Counted from the stretch's first letter, positions 17,274 to 26,876 are shown. The stretch is DNA of 64,000 nucleotides from Prauserella halophila (GCF_024171895.1 NZ_JAMTCQ010000008.1:1261334-1325333), one strand, 5' to 3'. Program-made: numbers and translations. Notes: generated from the sequence alone by a model not told the origin.

Positions 17274-18170
17274 TCACACGCCGAGGAGCTTGGCCGGCGT
17301 GTCGTGGAGGACGGCGCGCAGGAACGGCTCCCCCAGCCGGTCGTCGGCCTCCGCCCAGCTGGCGACCGCACGCAGTTGCGTGGCGTAGTCGTAGGGGATG
17401 TTCGGAAAGTCGGTGCCGAGCACGATCCGGTCGGCGATGCCGGCCAGGCGCGCAGGCCAGTCATCGGGTACGGGCATGATGCGTTCCGTGAACGGCACGC
17501 CCACCATCGTCGTGTCGAGATACACCCGCGGGAACCGCTGCACCAGGTGCAGCGCCGCGTCGTACTCGGGCATGCCGGCGTGTGCCAGCACGGCGACCAG
17601 CGCGGGGTGCCGTTCCAGCACCCGGGCGAACACGTCGAGTCCGGTGTGCTCGCCCCGCAGCGGCCCGTGCCCGCAGTGCACGACCGCGGGGACTCCGGCG
17701 TCGGCGAGCATCCCCCACACCGCGTCGAGCCGGTCGTCCCGCGGATCGAACGCCCCGACCTGCACGTGGACCTTGACGCACCGCACACCCGATCGCAACG
17801 CCTCCTCGACGTAGCGGGCCGCCTCGGGCTCCGGGAAGAACGTCGCCGTCGGCACGGCGTCCGGCTGCCGGTCGGCGAACTCGCGGGCCCACGCGTTCAG
17901 CCACTCCGCCATACCCGGTTTGTGCGGGTACACCAGCGGCGCGAACGTCCGCACTCCCATGGCCCGCAACGCGGCGAGCCGCTGGTCCTCCGGCAGCCGG
18001 TAGTGCACCGGCCACGGCATGCCGTAGTTCTCCTCGGCGTCGTCGAAGTACGCCCACACCTTCGCGAGCATGCGCTCGGGCAGGAAATGGACGTGGATGT
18101 CGACGAGACCGTCGAGCCCGAGTCCCCGGGCCCAGGCAGCGACGTCGCTGTCGGCCCCGGGGCCGGTCAC
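17274..18170 (-). CDS. amidohydrolase family protein (Amidohydro_2)
   Basis: 298 aa metal-dependent TIM-barrel hydrolase or decarboxylase of the ACMSD/gamma-resorcylate type. Seen: DIHVHF (HxH metal site, about residue 26), [22 protein letters not shown] and [10 protein letters not shown] (distal Asp). Family members hydrolyse or decarboxylate small aromatic or lactone substrates; the substrate here is unknown. The GTG start overlaps the smpB stop by four bases, so it is co-translated with smpB although the functions look unrelated. Confidence 0.82.
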   Translation of the reverse strand: MTGPGADSDVAAWARGLGLDGLVDIHVHFLPERMLAKVWAYFDDAEENYGMPWPVHYRLPEDQRLAALRAMGVRTFAPLVYPHKPGMAEWLNAWAREFADRQPDAVPTATFFPEPEAARYVEEALRSGVRCVKVHVQVGAFDPRDDRLDAVWGMLADAGVPAVVHCGHGPLRGEHTGLDVFARVLERHPALVAVLAHAGMPEYDAALHLVQRFPRVYLDTTMVGVPFTERIMPVPDDWPARLAGIADRIVLGTDFPNIPYDYATQLRAVASWAEADDRLGEPFLRAVLHDTPAKLLGV

Positions 18171-18667
18171 CGGCGTCCCGCGCGCTGTTGCTTGTGCTTG
18201 CCCTTGATCGCCCGGCCCATCGCCTTGGAGATCTCGCGCTGCGCGTCACGCTTGGCGATGTCCTGCCGCTTGTCGTGGGCCTTCTTACCGCGCGCCAGCG
18301 CCAGCTCGACCTTGACCTTGCCGTCCTTGAAGTAGAGCGACAGCGGCACGAGGCTGACGCCGCCCTCCTTCGTCTTGCCGATCAGCTTCGCGATCTCCCT
18401 GCGGTGCAGGAGCAGCTTCCGGCTGCGACGGGGAGCGTGGTTGGTCCATGTGCCCTGCGCGTACTCCGGGATGTGGACGTTGCGCAGGTAGACCTCGCCC
18501 TCGTAGACGGTCGCGAACGCCTCGCTCAGCGACGCCTTACCGGCACGGAGGCTCTTGACCTCGGTACCGGCCAGCGCGATACCGGCCTCGTAGGTGTCGA
18601 GGATCGAATAGTCGTGGCGGGCACGACGGTTCGACGCGATCACCTTGCGTCCGACTTCCTTGACCAT
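18167..18667 (-). CDS. smpB: SsrA-binding protein SmpB
   Basis: 166 aa, typical length. [32 protein letters not shown] is the OB-fold start; KARHD-type tail residues are in [25 protein letters not shown], the C-terminal helix that enters the decoding site. Binds tmRNA for trans-translation. Upstream are two direct repeats that may be operator sites. Confidence 0.95.
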   Translation of the reverse strand: MVKEVGRKVIASNRRARHDYSILDTYEAGIALAGTEVKSLRAGKASLSEAFATVYEGEVYLRNVHIPEYAQGTWTNHAPRRSRKLLLHRREIAKLIGKTKEGGVSLVPLSLYFKDGKVKVELALARGKKAHDKRQDIAKRDAQREISKAMGRAIKGKHKQQRAGRR

Positions 18668-18698
18668 GTCTCGACTCTATCCGCCCTCGACCGGGGTT

Positions 18699-18730
18699 TC
18701 CTAACGGTTACCGGGTGTCCTAACGGTTAC
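18699..18730 (-). promoter_or_regulatory. paired 13-bp repeats in the smpB promoter region
   Basis: TCCTAACGGTTAC occurs at 18699-18711 and 18718-18730, a 19-bp period. Each holds the 9-base inverted core TAACGGTTA. They lie 32-63 bp upstream of the smpB ATG with a possible -10 (TAGAGT) in between. Candidate operator; the binding protein is unknown. Confidence 0.4.
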
Positions 18731-18787
18731 TGCGGTACCGCCGCCGCGGGCGCGCCGCCGCTGCCGTCCACGTCACCGGCACCGCCA

Positions 18788-18817
18788 CGTCGGGGTTCCG
18801 CTACCGGAACCCCGACG
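18788..18817 (-). terminator. terminator after ftsX
   Basis: 13-bp perfect arms (CGTCGGGGTTCCG and complement) with a CTAC loop, 22 bp past the ftsX stop. There is no strong T-run. Confidence 0.65.
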
Positions 18818-18839
18818 CAGGGCTCGATCGTCGCATTCC

Positions 18840-19739
18840 CTACGTGCGCACGTAGGCGCGCAGGGTGACGTATCCGGTGACGGCGGAGATCAGGATCGAC
18901 ACGCCCAGCAGAACGGGTGCGACGGGGAACAGGATGTCGACGATCTCGATATTGGGGATCGCCCCACCGGTGGCTTCGAAGATCCGGTCCAGCGCGATGT
19001 ATTTGACGCCCACCAGCCCCACTACACCGAGAGCCGCACCGATCACACCGGCCACGACCGCTTCCAGCAGGAACGGTAGCTGCGTGTACCAGCGCGTGGC
19101 ACCGACCAGCCGCATGATGCCCACCTCGGTACGCCGCGTGTAGGCCGACACCTGGATCGTGTTCGCGATCAGCAGTACGGCGGCCAGCGCCGCGATCGCC
19201 GCCACGATGAACGTGCCGTCACGGCCCGAGTTGAGCAGGTCGAAGAAACGGTCGAGGAACTTGTTCTGGTCATCGACGTTCGCCACGCCCGGCTGGTCGC
19301 CGAACTCCTGCACGATCACGTCGCTGCGCTCGGGGTCGAACAGCTTGACGTGCAGGGACGCGGGCAACGACTCGGGCCGGGCCAGTTCGACCAGTTCCGG
19401 CTGGCCCTCGAAGATCCGCTGGAACCGCTCGTAGGCCTCGTCGCGGTCCTCGAACACGACCGACTCGACGGCCTGGTTGTTCTCGAGCGAGGACCGGATC
19501 GTCGAGCACGGCTCGGCGGTGCAGTTCTGGTCGTTGGCGCTGATGTCCTGCGTGAGATACACCGTGACCTCGACGTCGTCGAGGTAGCTGGCCTGCATCT
19601 TGTCGATCGTGCGGACGAGCAGCAGACCGCCGCCGAACATCCCGAGTGAGATCGCGGTGGTCAGGATCATGGCGATGGTCATCGTGACGTTCCGGCGCAA
19701 GCCGGTGACGACCTCGCTGAAGACGAAGCTGGCGCGCAT
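18840..19739 (-). CDS. ftsX: cell division ABC transporter permease FtsX
   Basis: 299 aa. First transmembrane helix after MRASFVFSEVVTGLRRNVTMTIAMILTTAIS, then an extracellular domain with YLDDVEVTVYLTQDIS and a disulfide-like pair (NCTAEPC), followed by three C-terminal helices (FIVAAIAALAAVLLIANTIQV, VGIMRLVGATRWY, the final VAPVLLGVSILISAVTGYV). With FtsE it regulates peptidoglycan hydrolases of the RipC/PcsB type. It is 141 bp from ftsE, a wider gap than usual. Confidence 0.93.
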   Translation of the reverse strand: MRASFVFSEVVTGLRRNVTMTIAMILTTAISLGMFGGGLLLVRTIDKMQASYLDDVEVTVYLTQDISANDQNCTAEPCSTIRSSLENNQAVESVVFEDRDEAYERFQRIFEGQPELVELARPESLPASLHVKLFDPERSDVIVQEFGDQPGVANVDDQNKFLDRFFDLLNSGRDGTFIVAAIAALAAVLLIANTIQVSAYTRRTEVGIMRLVGATRWYTQLPFLLEAVVAGVIGAALGVVGLVGVKYIALDRIFEATGGAIPNIEIVDILFPVAPVLLGVSILISAVTGYVTLRAYVRT

Positions 19740-19880
19740 CTAGGGCACGGTTCCTTGGGGTCGGGGGTCGGGTACGGGGACGGGGAGTGTCCGGTGGCCG
19801 GACCGACGGCTACGTCCGCTCGACACGGCGAGCGGACCGAGGCGGTCGGAGACGGTCAAAGGCGGATCGCTGCGGGGGAA

Positions 19881-20570
19881 TCAGCGACCGACGCCGTACA
19901 CGCCTCGCCGGTCGTCACGGATGACCTTGCCGTTGTCGAGTTCCACGACGCGGCGGCGCATGGAGTCGACGATCGAGTGGTCGTGCGTGGCCATCAGGAC
20001 GGTCGTGCCGGTGCGGTTGATCCGCTCCAGCAGCAACATGATGTCCTGGCTGGTGTCGGGGTCCAAGTTGCCCGTCGGCTCGTCGGCCAGCAACACGAGC
20101 GGCCGGTTGACGAACGCCCGCGCCATCGCGACGCGCTGCTGCTCACCACCGGAGAGCTCGTGCGGCATCCGGTCGGCCTTGCCGTCGAGACCGACCAGCT
20201 CCAGCACCTCGGGAACGACCTTGGTGATGGTGTGCTTCGGCTTGCCGATGACCTCGAGTGCGAACGCGACGTTCTCGGACACCGTCTTGTTGTTCAACAG
20301 CCGGAAGTCCTGGAAGACGCAGCCGATGGTCTGGCGCAAGCGGGGGACCCTGCGCCGGGGCATCTTGGCGACGTCGAAGTTCGACACCGACACCCGGCCC
20401 TTACTGGGCACTTCCTCACGCAACAGCAGGCGCAGGAACGTCGACTTCCCCGACCCGGACGGGCCGATGAGGAAGACGAACTCACCCTTGTCCACGTCGA
20501 CCGTGACGTCGTCCAGTGCCGGACGGGTCGAGGTCTTGTAGGCCTTGGATACGGATTCGAGCTGGATCAC
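19881..20570 (-). CDS. ftsE: cell division ATP-binding protein FtsE
   Basis: 229 aa. Walker [10 protein letters not shown]-loop, ABC signature LSGGEQQR, Walker [10 protein letters not shown], switch His in MATHDHSIV. Begins [11 protein letters not shown]. Energises FtsX at the septum. Preceded by prfB in the same direction, the usual actinobacterial prfB-ftsE-ftsX-smpB order. Confidence 0.95.
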   Translation of the reverse strand: MIQLESVSKAYKTSTRPALDDVTVDVDKGEFVFLIGPSGSGKSTFLRLLLREEVPSKGRVSVSNFDVAKMPRRRVPRLRQTIGCVFQDFRLLNNKTVSENVAFALEVIGKPKHTITKVVPEVLELVGLDGKADRMPHELSGGEQQRVAMARAFVNRPLVLLADEPTGNLDPDTSQDIMLLLERINRTGTTVLMATHDHSIVDSMRRRVVELDNGKVIRDDRRGVYGVGR

Positions 20571-20669
20571 GATTGAGCATCCTACCCGCGCACCCCGTGA
20601 AGGACGGGTTGCCCGGGCATCGGCCGCCCGGAAACGCGGGCCTGCCCGCCCGGCACGCCCCGGTCGGGA

Positions 20670-21779
20670 CTAGGAGGCGTCGGTTTCCTGTTGCTTACGC
20701 CACCGGATGCCGGCGTCGAGGAAGGCATCGATATTGCCCTCGAGCACGGCCGTCGGATTGCCGGACTCGTATTCGGTGCGCAGGTCCTTGACCATCTGGT
20801 ACGGGTGCAGCACGTACGAGCGCATCTGGTTGCCCCAGCTGGAGCCGCCGTCCTTGAGCGCGTCCAGTTCGGCCTGCTCCTCCTCCTTCTTCCGCTGGAG
20901 CAGCTTGGCCTGCAGCACCTTCATCGCGGCGATCTTGTTCTGCAGCTGCGACTTCTCGTTCTGGCAGGACACGACGATGCCGGTGGGCTGGTGCGTGATG
21001 CGCACGGCCGAGTCGGTGGTGTTCACGCTCTGCCCACCGGGACCGGACGAGCGGTAGACGTCGATGCGCAGGTCCTTCTCGGGGATCTCGACGTGGTCGA
21101 CCTCGTCGACCTCGGGCAGCACCTCGACGTGCGCGAACGACGTCTGCCTGCGGCTCTGGTTGTCGAACGGCGAGATGCGGACGAGCCGGTGCGTACCCTG
21201 CTCCACCGACAGCGTGCCGTAGGCGTACGAGGCGCCGACCTTGAACGTGGCGGACTTGATGCCCGCTTCCTCGGCGTAGGAGGTGTCGTAGACCTCGGTC
21301 GCGTAGCCGTGCCGCTCGGCCCAGCGAAGGTACATGCGCATGAGCATCTCGGCGAAGTCGGCGGCGTCGACGCCACCGGCCTCGGCACGGATGTTGACCA
21401 CGGCGTTGCGCGGGTCGTACTCGCCGGACAGCAACGTGCGCACCTCGAGCAGGTCGATCGCCTCGGTGAGGGACGCGAGCTCGCTGTCGGCTTCGCTCTT
21501 GGTGGCGGGGTCGCCCTCGGCCTGGGCGAGCTCGTGGAGCACGCGGAGGTCGTCGAGCCGCTGCCGCAGTTCGCCGACGCGCCGCAGGTCGGCCTGCTTG
21601 TACGACAGCTGGCTGGTCACCTTCTGCGCGGCCGCAGGGTCGTCCCACAGGTCCGGGCGTGCCGCCTCCTCTTCGAGGGAGGCGACCTCCTGGCGCAGGG
21701 CGTCGATGTCCATGACCGACTCGACCTGCGTCAGCTTGCCGTCGAGGCCCTTGACGACGTCTTCGAACTCAGCACTCAC
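20670..21779 (-). CDS. prfB: peptide chain release factor 2
   Basis: About 369 aa. Codon-recognition tripeptide SPF in [16 protein letters not shown] and the hydrolysis motif [10 protein letters not shown] are both present. Begins [12 protein letters not shown] at a GTG (21779); a TTG three codons earlier is also open. The gene reads straight through, so the programmed UGA frameshift found in many bacteria is absent. Terminates at UGA and UAA. Confidence 0.94.
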   Translation of the reverse strand: MSAEFEDVVKGLDGKLTQVESVMDIDALRQEVASLEEEAARPDLWDDPAAAQKVTSQLSYKQADLRRVGELRQRLDDLRVLHELAQAEGDPATKSEADSELASLTEAIDLLEVRTLLSGEYDPRNAVVNIRAEAGGVDAADFAEMLMRMYLRWAERHGYATEVYDTSYAEEAGIKSATFKVGASYAYGTLSVEQGTHRLVRISPFDNQSRRQTSFAHVEVLPEVDEVDHVEIPEKDLRIDVYRSSGPGGQSVNTTDSAVRITHQPTGIVVSCQNEKSQLQNKIAAMKVLQAKLLQRKKEEEQAELDALKDGGSSWGNQMRSYVLHPYQMVKDLRTEYESGNPTAVLEGNIDAFLDAGIRWRKQQETDAS

Positions 21780-21800
21780 GAATGACAAGGTTACGGCAAA

Positions 21801-21829
21801 TCACGCGGCCGTTGGAGGCGGCCGCGTGA
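21801..21829 (-). terminator. hairpin between padR-type gene and prfB
   Basis: TCACGCGGCC at 21801-21810 pairs with 21820-21829. It follows the minus-strand PadR gene stop and lies before the prfB start. Confidence 0.6.
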
Positions 21830-21839
21830 CGCCGGGTGA

Positions 21840-22340
21840 TCAGTTCGCCGTGACCGTGTCGAGGAGCTTGAGTGCGGCCTTCGCGTGCGCCAGGTCGAAG
21901 TCGGCGACGGCCTTGGTCACCGGGTCCTCGGCGGCCTTCGAGGAGGCCTTGGCGATGTCGGCCTGCTCGGTGTAGACGGCCCTGGCGGTGTCGAAGAGGT
22001 TCTGTCGCTGCTTCGCCGTGAGCACCCTGGCGTGCACGAGGCGCAGGATGAGTGGCGAGCGCAGGTGGTCGGGTGCGGAGTCGGTGGCGACCCAGGCCTT
22101 GAATGCCTTCTTACCGGCCGCGGTGATCACGTACTGCTGGCTGGAGCGCGGACCCTGCTTGCCCAGGCGGACGTACCCGGCTTCGTTCAGCGCGGGGAGT
22201 TCGCGGTAGACCTGGCTCCGTGTGACGCTGAAGAACGCCCCGAAGCGCTCTTCGGCTCCGGCGACGAGTTCACCACCGGTGGCGGGGCCGTCGTGAAGCA
22301 GGCCAAGCAGTGCTGCGGCTGTAGCGTTCAAATCGGACAC
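21840..22340 (-). CDS. PadR-family transcriptional regulator
   Basis: 166 aa. Winged helix at the N-terminus (NATAAALLGLLHDGPATGGELVAGAEERFGAFFSVTRSQVYRELPALNEAGYVRL) and a C-terminal coiled dimerisation segment (ADIAKASSKAAEDPVTKAVADFDLAHAKAALKLL). GTG 22340 chosen because GTGGAGGC is directly upstream and homology starts at SDLNATAAALL. Target genes unknown. Confidence 0.85.
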   Translation of the reverse strand: MSDLNATAAALLGLLHDGPATGGELVAGAEERFGAFFSVTRSQVYRELPALNEAGYVRLGKQGPRSSQQYVITAAGKKAFKAWVATDSAPDHLRSPLILRLVHARVLTAKQRQNLFDTARAVYTEQADIAKASSKAAEDPVTKAVADFDLAHAKAALKLLDTVTAN

Positions 22341-22870
22341 GCCTCCACGGTGCCACGTCCGACGCCTTCTGTCCACTGTGGCCCCGCGTGAGGTCCACAA
22401 TGGATCTGTAAACAGTCCACAAGCACCAGAGTGACGGCCGCACGAAATGCCTCCGTACGGCGCAATCCGATCTCCACGGAACGGCACAGCGTGTTCGGCC
22501 GATAACGCCGCGTCACCGCTGCGGCGCGCCGTCCCCATGGAGCGGAGTCCACCGCAACACCCACGCGGCCGAATCCCTCACCGTCCGTGGCAGCACATTG
22601 CGTAGCGCAACTGCAGCAGTGAGTGACGACCTTTCGGTCATCACGACGATGGGCGTACGTCTCCCCCGCGCCGAGCAGACCTTGCGGATCAGTGCATATC
22701 CGGCGAGCCGAGCACGCCCCCGACCAGCCGAGCGAGCGAGGCGAGGCGAGGCGAGGCGGCGCCTCCCCGGGGTGCCGGGAGGGGGCAGAGCCCGCCGGGC
22801 TGGGGACGCGGGGGCTGCGCCCCCACAGCAATAACGAACGAGACTGCGACAACAAAGGACAACAACGAAA
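22341..22870. other. intergenic region without a convincing gene
   Basis: About 530 bp between the PadR gene and the first tRNA terminator. It holds a GCGAG run at about 22733-22757 and the start of the 225-bp direct repeat at 22773. Open frames here have poor codon bias. I see no RNA gene in it. Confidence 0.6.
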
Positions 22871-22903
22871 GAACCCCGTCTACGCACGCCGTAGACGGGG
22901 TTC
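22871..22903 (-). terminator. terminator of tRNA-fMet copy 1
   Basis: 14-bp perfect arms (GAACCCCGTCTACG and complement) with a 5-base loop, just past the tRNA 3' end; downstream on the minus strand is TTTCGTTGTTG. Confidence 0.8.
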
Positions 22904-22915
22904 TCCCATTCTCTG

Positions 22916-22989
22916 TAGCGGGGACAGGATTTGAACCTGCGACCTCTGGGTTATGAGCCCAGCGAGCTACCGAACTGCTCCACCCCGCG
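22916..22989 (-). tRNA. initiator tRNA-fMet(CAU), copy 1
   Basis: 74 nt, anticodon CAU in CTCATAA. Initiator marks: three G:C pairs in the anticodon stem (GGG...CCC) and an unpaired first acceptor position (C1 against U72). CCA is not encoded (ends CTACAG). Upstream on the minus strand are TTGAAA and TAGAGT with about 19 bp between them, a plausible promoter. Confidence 0.95.
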
Positions 22990-23135
22990 TCGTTGTGTGT
23001 GCATAACTCTACAGGCCGCCAAGATCGTCTTTTCAAGGGGGTACCTTCGAGCTCCGTCACACCCCGAAAGGCGGTGTGCGCTGCTGTTTCTGGGCTACCC
23101 GCACCGTTCCCGCCGGGCTGCGAACCCGTAACGAC

Positions 23136-23247
23136 TCGAACTCGCAGCATCTCGAGTCCATGGCACCTCGAGTCCATGGCGCCTCGAGCCCATAGCAACT
23201 CGACCCCGTGGCAACTCGACCCCATAGCAACTCGACCCCGTGGCGAC
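23136..23247. repeat. seven 16-bp tandem repeats between the two tRNA genes
   Basis: Units such as TCGAGTCCATGGCACC, TCGAGCCCATAGCAAC and TCGACCCCGTGGCAAC run head to tail seven times with a few substitutions that themselves alternate (CATAG/CGTGG). No unique spacers, so not CRISPR. The rest of 22990-23614 has no gene. Confidence 0.85.
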
Positions 23248-23569
23248 GCTGAGTGCCTCGCTCACACCCGAGCCGCACTCTCAGCCTCCTCGGGGCCCAC
23301 CGGGACGTGGACATCGCCCGAGCGCCAACCTGAGCCCCATTGCGTACGGCACCCGCGCGAACGCGGCGAGCACCAACCAGCCGAACGCGCACCAGCGAGC
23401 AACGGAGACCGCCCACCACCCAACGCAACCACACCGAATCGCCGCCGAGGCGAGGCGACACCGCCCCGGGATGCCGGGAGGGGGCAGAGCCCGCCGGGCT
23501 GGGGACGCGGGGGCTGCGCCCCCACAGCAATAACGAACGAGACTGCGACAACAAAGGACAACAACGAAA

Positions 23570-23602
23570 GAACCCCGTCTACGCACGCCGTAGACGGGGT
23601 TC
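23570..23602 (-). terminator. terminator of tRNA-fMet copy 2
   Basis: Identical hairpin to that of copy 1, part of the duplication. Confidence 0.8.
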
Positions 23603-23614
23603 TCCCATTATCTG

Positions 23615-23688
23615 TAGCGGGGACAGGATTTGAACCTGCGACCTCTGGGTTATGAGCCCAGCGAGCTACCGAACTGCTCCACCCCGCG
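23615..23688 (-). tRNA. initiator tRNA-fMet(CAU), copy 2
   Basis: Identical to copy 1 over its whole length. Its upstream sequence differs: a possible TTACGG / TAAGGT promoter overlaps the hairpin that ends the preceding gene, so expression may be weaker or partly by read-through. Confidence 0.95.
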
Positions 23689-23693
23689 TCGTT

Positions 23694-23744
23694 GTGGCAC
23701 CCACCTTACGCCTTGGCATTCTCTGGCCGTAAGGCGGGTGCCAC
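23694..23744 (-). terminator. hairpin after the UPF0182 gene
   Basis: GTGGCACCC-A-CCTTACG at 23694-23710 pairs with 23728-23744 with one mismatch. It lies between the UPF0182 stop (23762) and the 5' end of tRNA copy 2. Confidence 0.6.
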
Positions 23745-23761
23745 GTGGTGTTCGTCCCCGG

Positions 23762-26740
23762 TCAACCGCCGGAGTTCTGGAGTTCCTCGTAGCGGCGTGT
23801 GGCTTCGTCCAGTTCGGACAACGCTTCACCCTGGGTCTGGAAGTCGCCCTCTTCCTGCGCCTTCCGGAGCTTCTCGAGGGCTGACTGGATGTCCTCGATG
23901 GCCTGGTTCATCTCGGCACTGTTGCCACCGCCGCCGTCCTGGTTGTCGCCGTCCTGGTTGCCGGAACCGTCGCCGTCCTGGTTACCACCCTGCTGGTTGT
24001 CGCTCTGGTTGCCGTCGTTGTCTCCGGAGTTGTCCTGATCGGGCGTGCCCCCGGACTCGGGGCCGGCGGCAGCGTCGCCGCCGCCCTCGCCGAAGACCTG
24101 GTCGAGCGCACCCTTGAGGGTGGAATCGAAGCCGATCTTGCCGCCGAAGGACACGATCACACGGGCCAGCTGCGGGTAGCTCTGCGAGTTGCGCTGCTGC
24201 ACGTAGATGGGTTCGACGTACAGGAACCCGTCCGCGACCGGCAGGGTGAGCAGGTTGCCGTAGATCAGGTCGACACTCTGGTTGCCGAGCAGGGTGCGGT
24301 CCTGGGTGAACTCGGGGTGCGACTGGAAGGCGTTCTGCACCTGGACCGGGCCTTCGATCTGCCGTTCACCGGAGGTCGGCAGCCGCAGCACGCGCATGTT
24401 GCCGTAACTGCCCGGATCGGAGGAGACCGTCACCCACGCGGCGAGGTACTGCCGTCGCAGCTGGGTGAGGGCACTGGTCAGCTGGAAGTGCGGTTCGTCC
24501 TGCCACGGCGACTGCGAGTACGTGTAGTACGCGGGTTGCTTGGCCGCGTCGGTGTTCGGGTCGAGTCCACCGTCGGTCGTCGGGTCCTGCGGCACGTTCC
24601 AGAACGTCTGGGTCGCGTAGAACTCCTGGGCATTCTCCACGTGGTACTGCGTGATCAGCTCACGCTGGAGCTTGAAGATGTCTTCCGGATACCGGAAGTG
24701 CTGCCGCAGTTCGTCGGAGATCTGCGACTCGGGTTGGACCACCCCGGGGAAGGTCTTCATCCAGGCCTTCAGCACCGGGTCCTGCTTGTCCATCTGGTAG
24801 AGGTCCACGGTGCCGTCGAACGCGTCGACCGTGGCCTTCACCGAGTTGCGGACGTAGTTGATCTCGCTGTCCTGCTGTTGCGCGACGCCGCTCAGCGAGT
24901 CGGACGTCGCTTCGCCCAGCGAGGTGCGCTGCGAGTACGGGAAGTTGTCGAGCGTGGTGTAGCCGTCGACGACCCACTTGACCCGGCCGTCGATCACGGC
25001 GGGATACGGGTCGCCGTCGGCGGTGAGCCACGGCGCGATCTTCTCGACGCGATCCCGCGGGTCGCGGTTGTACATGATCTTGGAGCCGTCGCCGATGGCG
25101 TCGGAGAACAGGATGTTGCGCTCACCGTGCTGCATGGCGAAGACGGCACGGTTGAACCAGCCGTCGATCGGCACGCCGCCCTCGCCGTCGTACAGGTAGG
25201 TGCGGTCCTGCGCCGTGTCGTACTCACCGGGCGCGGCGTCCTCCGGGCCGCCGGCGATGGCGTACTCGGTGGCGAGCTCACCGAAGTAGATGCGCGGCTG
25301 GTCGACCTGCATGCCGGCGCCGCTCGGGTTCTGCGTGTCGCTGGTACCCGCCACCGGATACCCGCCGTCACTGTCGGCGCCCTGCAGGGCACGGTCGATC
25401 TGGTTGGCGGGCGCGGCGACGAAGCCGTTGCCGTGGGTGTAGACGAGGTGGCGGTTGATCCAGGTCTGCTGGTTCGCGGCCAGGCCCTCGGTGTTCATCT
25501 CCTTCGCCGCGACGAGGTAGGCCTGCTCCTCACCGTCGACCGTGTAGCGGTCGATGTCGAGCTTCTCGGGGAAGCCGTAGAAGTTCTCCCGGCCGACCCG
25601 CTGGGTGAACGTCGGCGAGAGCACGTTCGGGTCGAGCAACCGGATGTTCGGGATGGTGCCCTCGTCGTTGCGGATCTTGCTGGCGTCGACGTCCGACTGG
25701 CCGCTGTAGTCGTCATATCGGACGTCGTTGATGTTGTAGGCGTACCGCGTCGCCTCCATGTTGCGCTGGATCGACTGCGCCTCGCGCTCGTTGGCGTTCG
25801 GGCGCACGGAGAACTGTTCGAGGATCGCGGGCCACGCCACGCCGACGATCAGCCCGGACAGCAGCAACAGCACCAGCGCGATCGCCGGCAGCTGGATGTT
25901 GCGCAGGAACGCACCCACGAAGAACGCGATCGCGCAGAACACGCAGATGCTCAGCAGGATCAGCTTGGCCGGCAGCACCGCGTTCAGGTCCGTGTAGGTG
26001 GCGCCGGTGAACAGCTCGTTGCGGTCCGACAGCAGCAGGTTGTAGCGGTCGAGGAAGTACTCGACCGCCTTGAGCAGCACGAACAGGCCGACCAGGATCA
26101 GCAGGTGCACCCGCGCGGGGCCCGCGACCGAACCACCGCGACCCGCGAGACGGACACCGCCGAACAGGTAGTGCGCGAGCAGCCCGCCGACGAACGCCAC
26201 GACGGTGGCGACGAACAGCCAGCCCAGCACCCAGCCGAGGAACGGCAGGTCGAAGACGTAGAACCCGATGTCGTTACCGAACTGCGGGTCGTTGCGCCCG
26301 AACTCGCTGCCGTTCAGGTACATCTGAACGGTCTCCCAGCTGCCCTGACCGGACACGCCCGCGACCAGGCCCGCGAGCACCGGGATGCCGATGCCGAAGA
26401 GCTTCACCCTGCTGGCGACGACCGAGCGGTAGCGCGCCAGCGGATCGTCCTCGCCGCTGACCGGCACGAACACCGGCCGCGTGCGGTAGGCGATCCACAA
26501 ACTCACCGCGAGCGCACCGCCGACGAGGAGGCCGGTCGCCACGAAGAGTGTGAGCCGGGTCAGCAGCACGGTGGTGAACACGCCGCGCGCATCCACCTCG
26601 CCGAACCACAGCCAGTCGACATACGCGTTCAAGAACCGCGCACCGAGCAGCAAGAGCAGGACGAGGACGGCCGCGATTGTCAGCAGGATCCGGGCCCGCT
26701 TGGACAACTTGGGGAGACCGACGGGGGGCCGAGTGGCCAC
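23762..26740 (-). CDS. UPF0182 family large membrane protein
   Basis: About 992 aa. The first about 330 residues hold seven or so hydrophobic helices (ARILLTIAAVLVLLLLLGARFLN, LFVATGLLVGGALAVSLWIAY, and so on). A long extracytoplasmic domain follows with family blocks such as NVLSPTFTQRVGRENFYGFPEKLDIDRY and LPTSGERQIEGPVQVQNAF. The tail is acidic, Gly/Asn/Asp-rich, and ends in a coiled segment (QAIEDIQSALEKLRKAQEEGDFQTQGEALSELDEA). GTG 26740 is chosen because AGGAG lies 8 bases upstream. Conserved in actinobacteria (Rv3193c-like); function unknown. Confidence 0.9.
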   Translation of the reverse strand: MATRPPVGLPKLSKRARILLTIAAVLVLLLLLGARFLNAYVDWLWFGEVDARGVFTTVLLTRLTLFVATGLLVGGALAVSLWIAYRTRPVFVPVSGEDDPLARYRSVVASRVKLFGIGIPVLAGLVAGVSGQGSWETVQMYLNGSEFGRNDPQFGNDIGFYVFDLPFLGWVLGWLFVATVVAFVGGLLAHYLFGGVRLAGRGGSVAGPARVHLLILVGLFVLLKAVEYFLDRYNLLLSDRNELFTGATYTDLNAVLPAKLILLSICVFCAIAFFVGAFLRNIQLPAIALVLLLLSGLIVGVAWPAILEQFSVRPNANEREAQSIQRNMEATRYAYNINDVRYDDYSGQSDVDASKIRNDEGTIPNIRLLDPNVLSPTFTQRVGRENFYGFPEKLDIDRYTVDGEEQAYLVAAKEMNTEGLAANQQTWINRHLVYTHGNGFVAAPANQIDRALQGADSDGGYPVAGTSDTQNPSGAGMQVDQPRIYFGELATEYAIAGGPEDAAPGEYDTAQDRTYLYDGEGGVPIDGWFNRAVFAMQHGERNILFSDAIGDGSKIMYNRDPRDRVEKIAPWLTADGDPYPAVIDGRVKWVVDGYTTLDNFPYSQRTSLGEATSDSLSGVAQQQDSEINYVRNSVKATVDAFDGTVDLYQMDKQDPVLKAWMKTFPGVVQPESQISDELRQHFRYPEDIFKLQRELITQYHVENAQEFYATQTFWNVPQDPTTDGGLDPNTDAAKQPAYYTYSQSPWQDEPHFQLTSALTQLRRQYLAAWVTVSSDPGSYGNMRVLRLPTSGERQIEGPVQVQNAFQSHPEFTQDRTLLGNQSVDLIYGNLLTLPVADGFLYVEPIYVQQRNSQSYPQLARVIVSFGGKIGFDSTLKGALDQVFGEGGGDAAAGPESGGTPDQDNSGDNDGNQSDNQQGGNQDGDGSGNQDGDNQDGGGGNSAEMNQAIEDIQSALEKLRKAQEEGDFQTQGEALSELDEATRRYEELQNSGG

Positions 26741-26876
26741 AGCGCACACTCCTGAGGTCGAAACTGGCGTGGTTCAGGGGGCTCGCGAGACGGGCTCCCT
26801 GTATGCCCAACTCTACGGACCGGTGCCCGAGTTCCCCGAATGCCCCTGAATCGGACGTCGGGCCGTTGCTGCGACG

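Larger units (their letters stand above)
22773..22997. repeat. direct repeat copy 1 (225 bp) with initiator tRNA
   Basis: Matches 23472-23696 with one difference (22911 C versus A). The copy covers a GC-rich flank, the tRNA terminator hairpin, the complete tRNA gene and 8 bp beyond its 5' end. The promoter region is not duplicated. Confidence 0.9.
23472..23696. repeat. direct repeat copy 2 (225 bp) with initiator tRNA
   Basis: Second copy of the 22773-22997 segment, offset 699 bp, one mismatch. Confidence 0.9.

Noticed and set aside
20670..21788. Programmed frameshift in prfB
   Set aside because: The frame is continuous from the start through GGQ, with no early in-frame UGA.
23136..23247. 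Regular short repeats resembling a CRISPR array
   Set aside because: Units are directly head to tail with no unique spacers and no cas genes nearby.
24317..26755. 812-codon open frame antisense to the UPF0182 gene
   Set aside because: GC-rich shadow frame; the minus-strand protein has clear membrane helices and family motifs.
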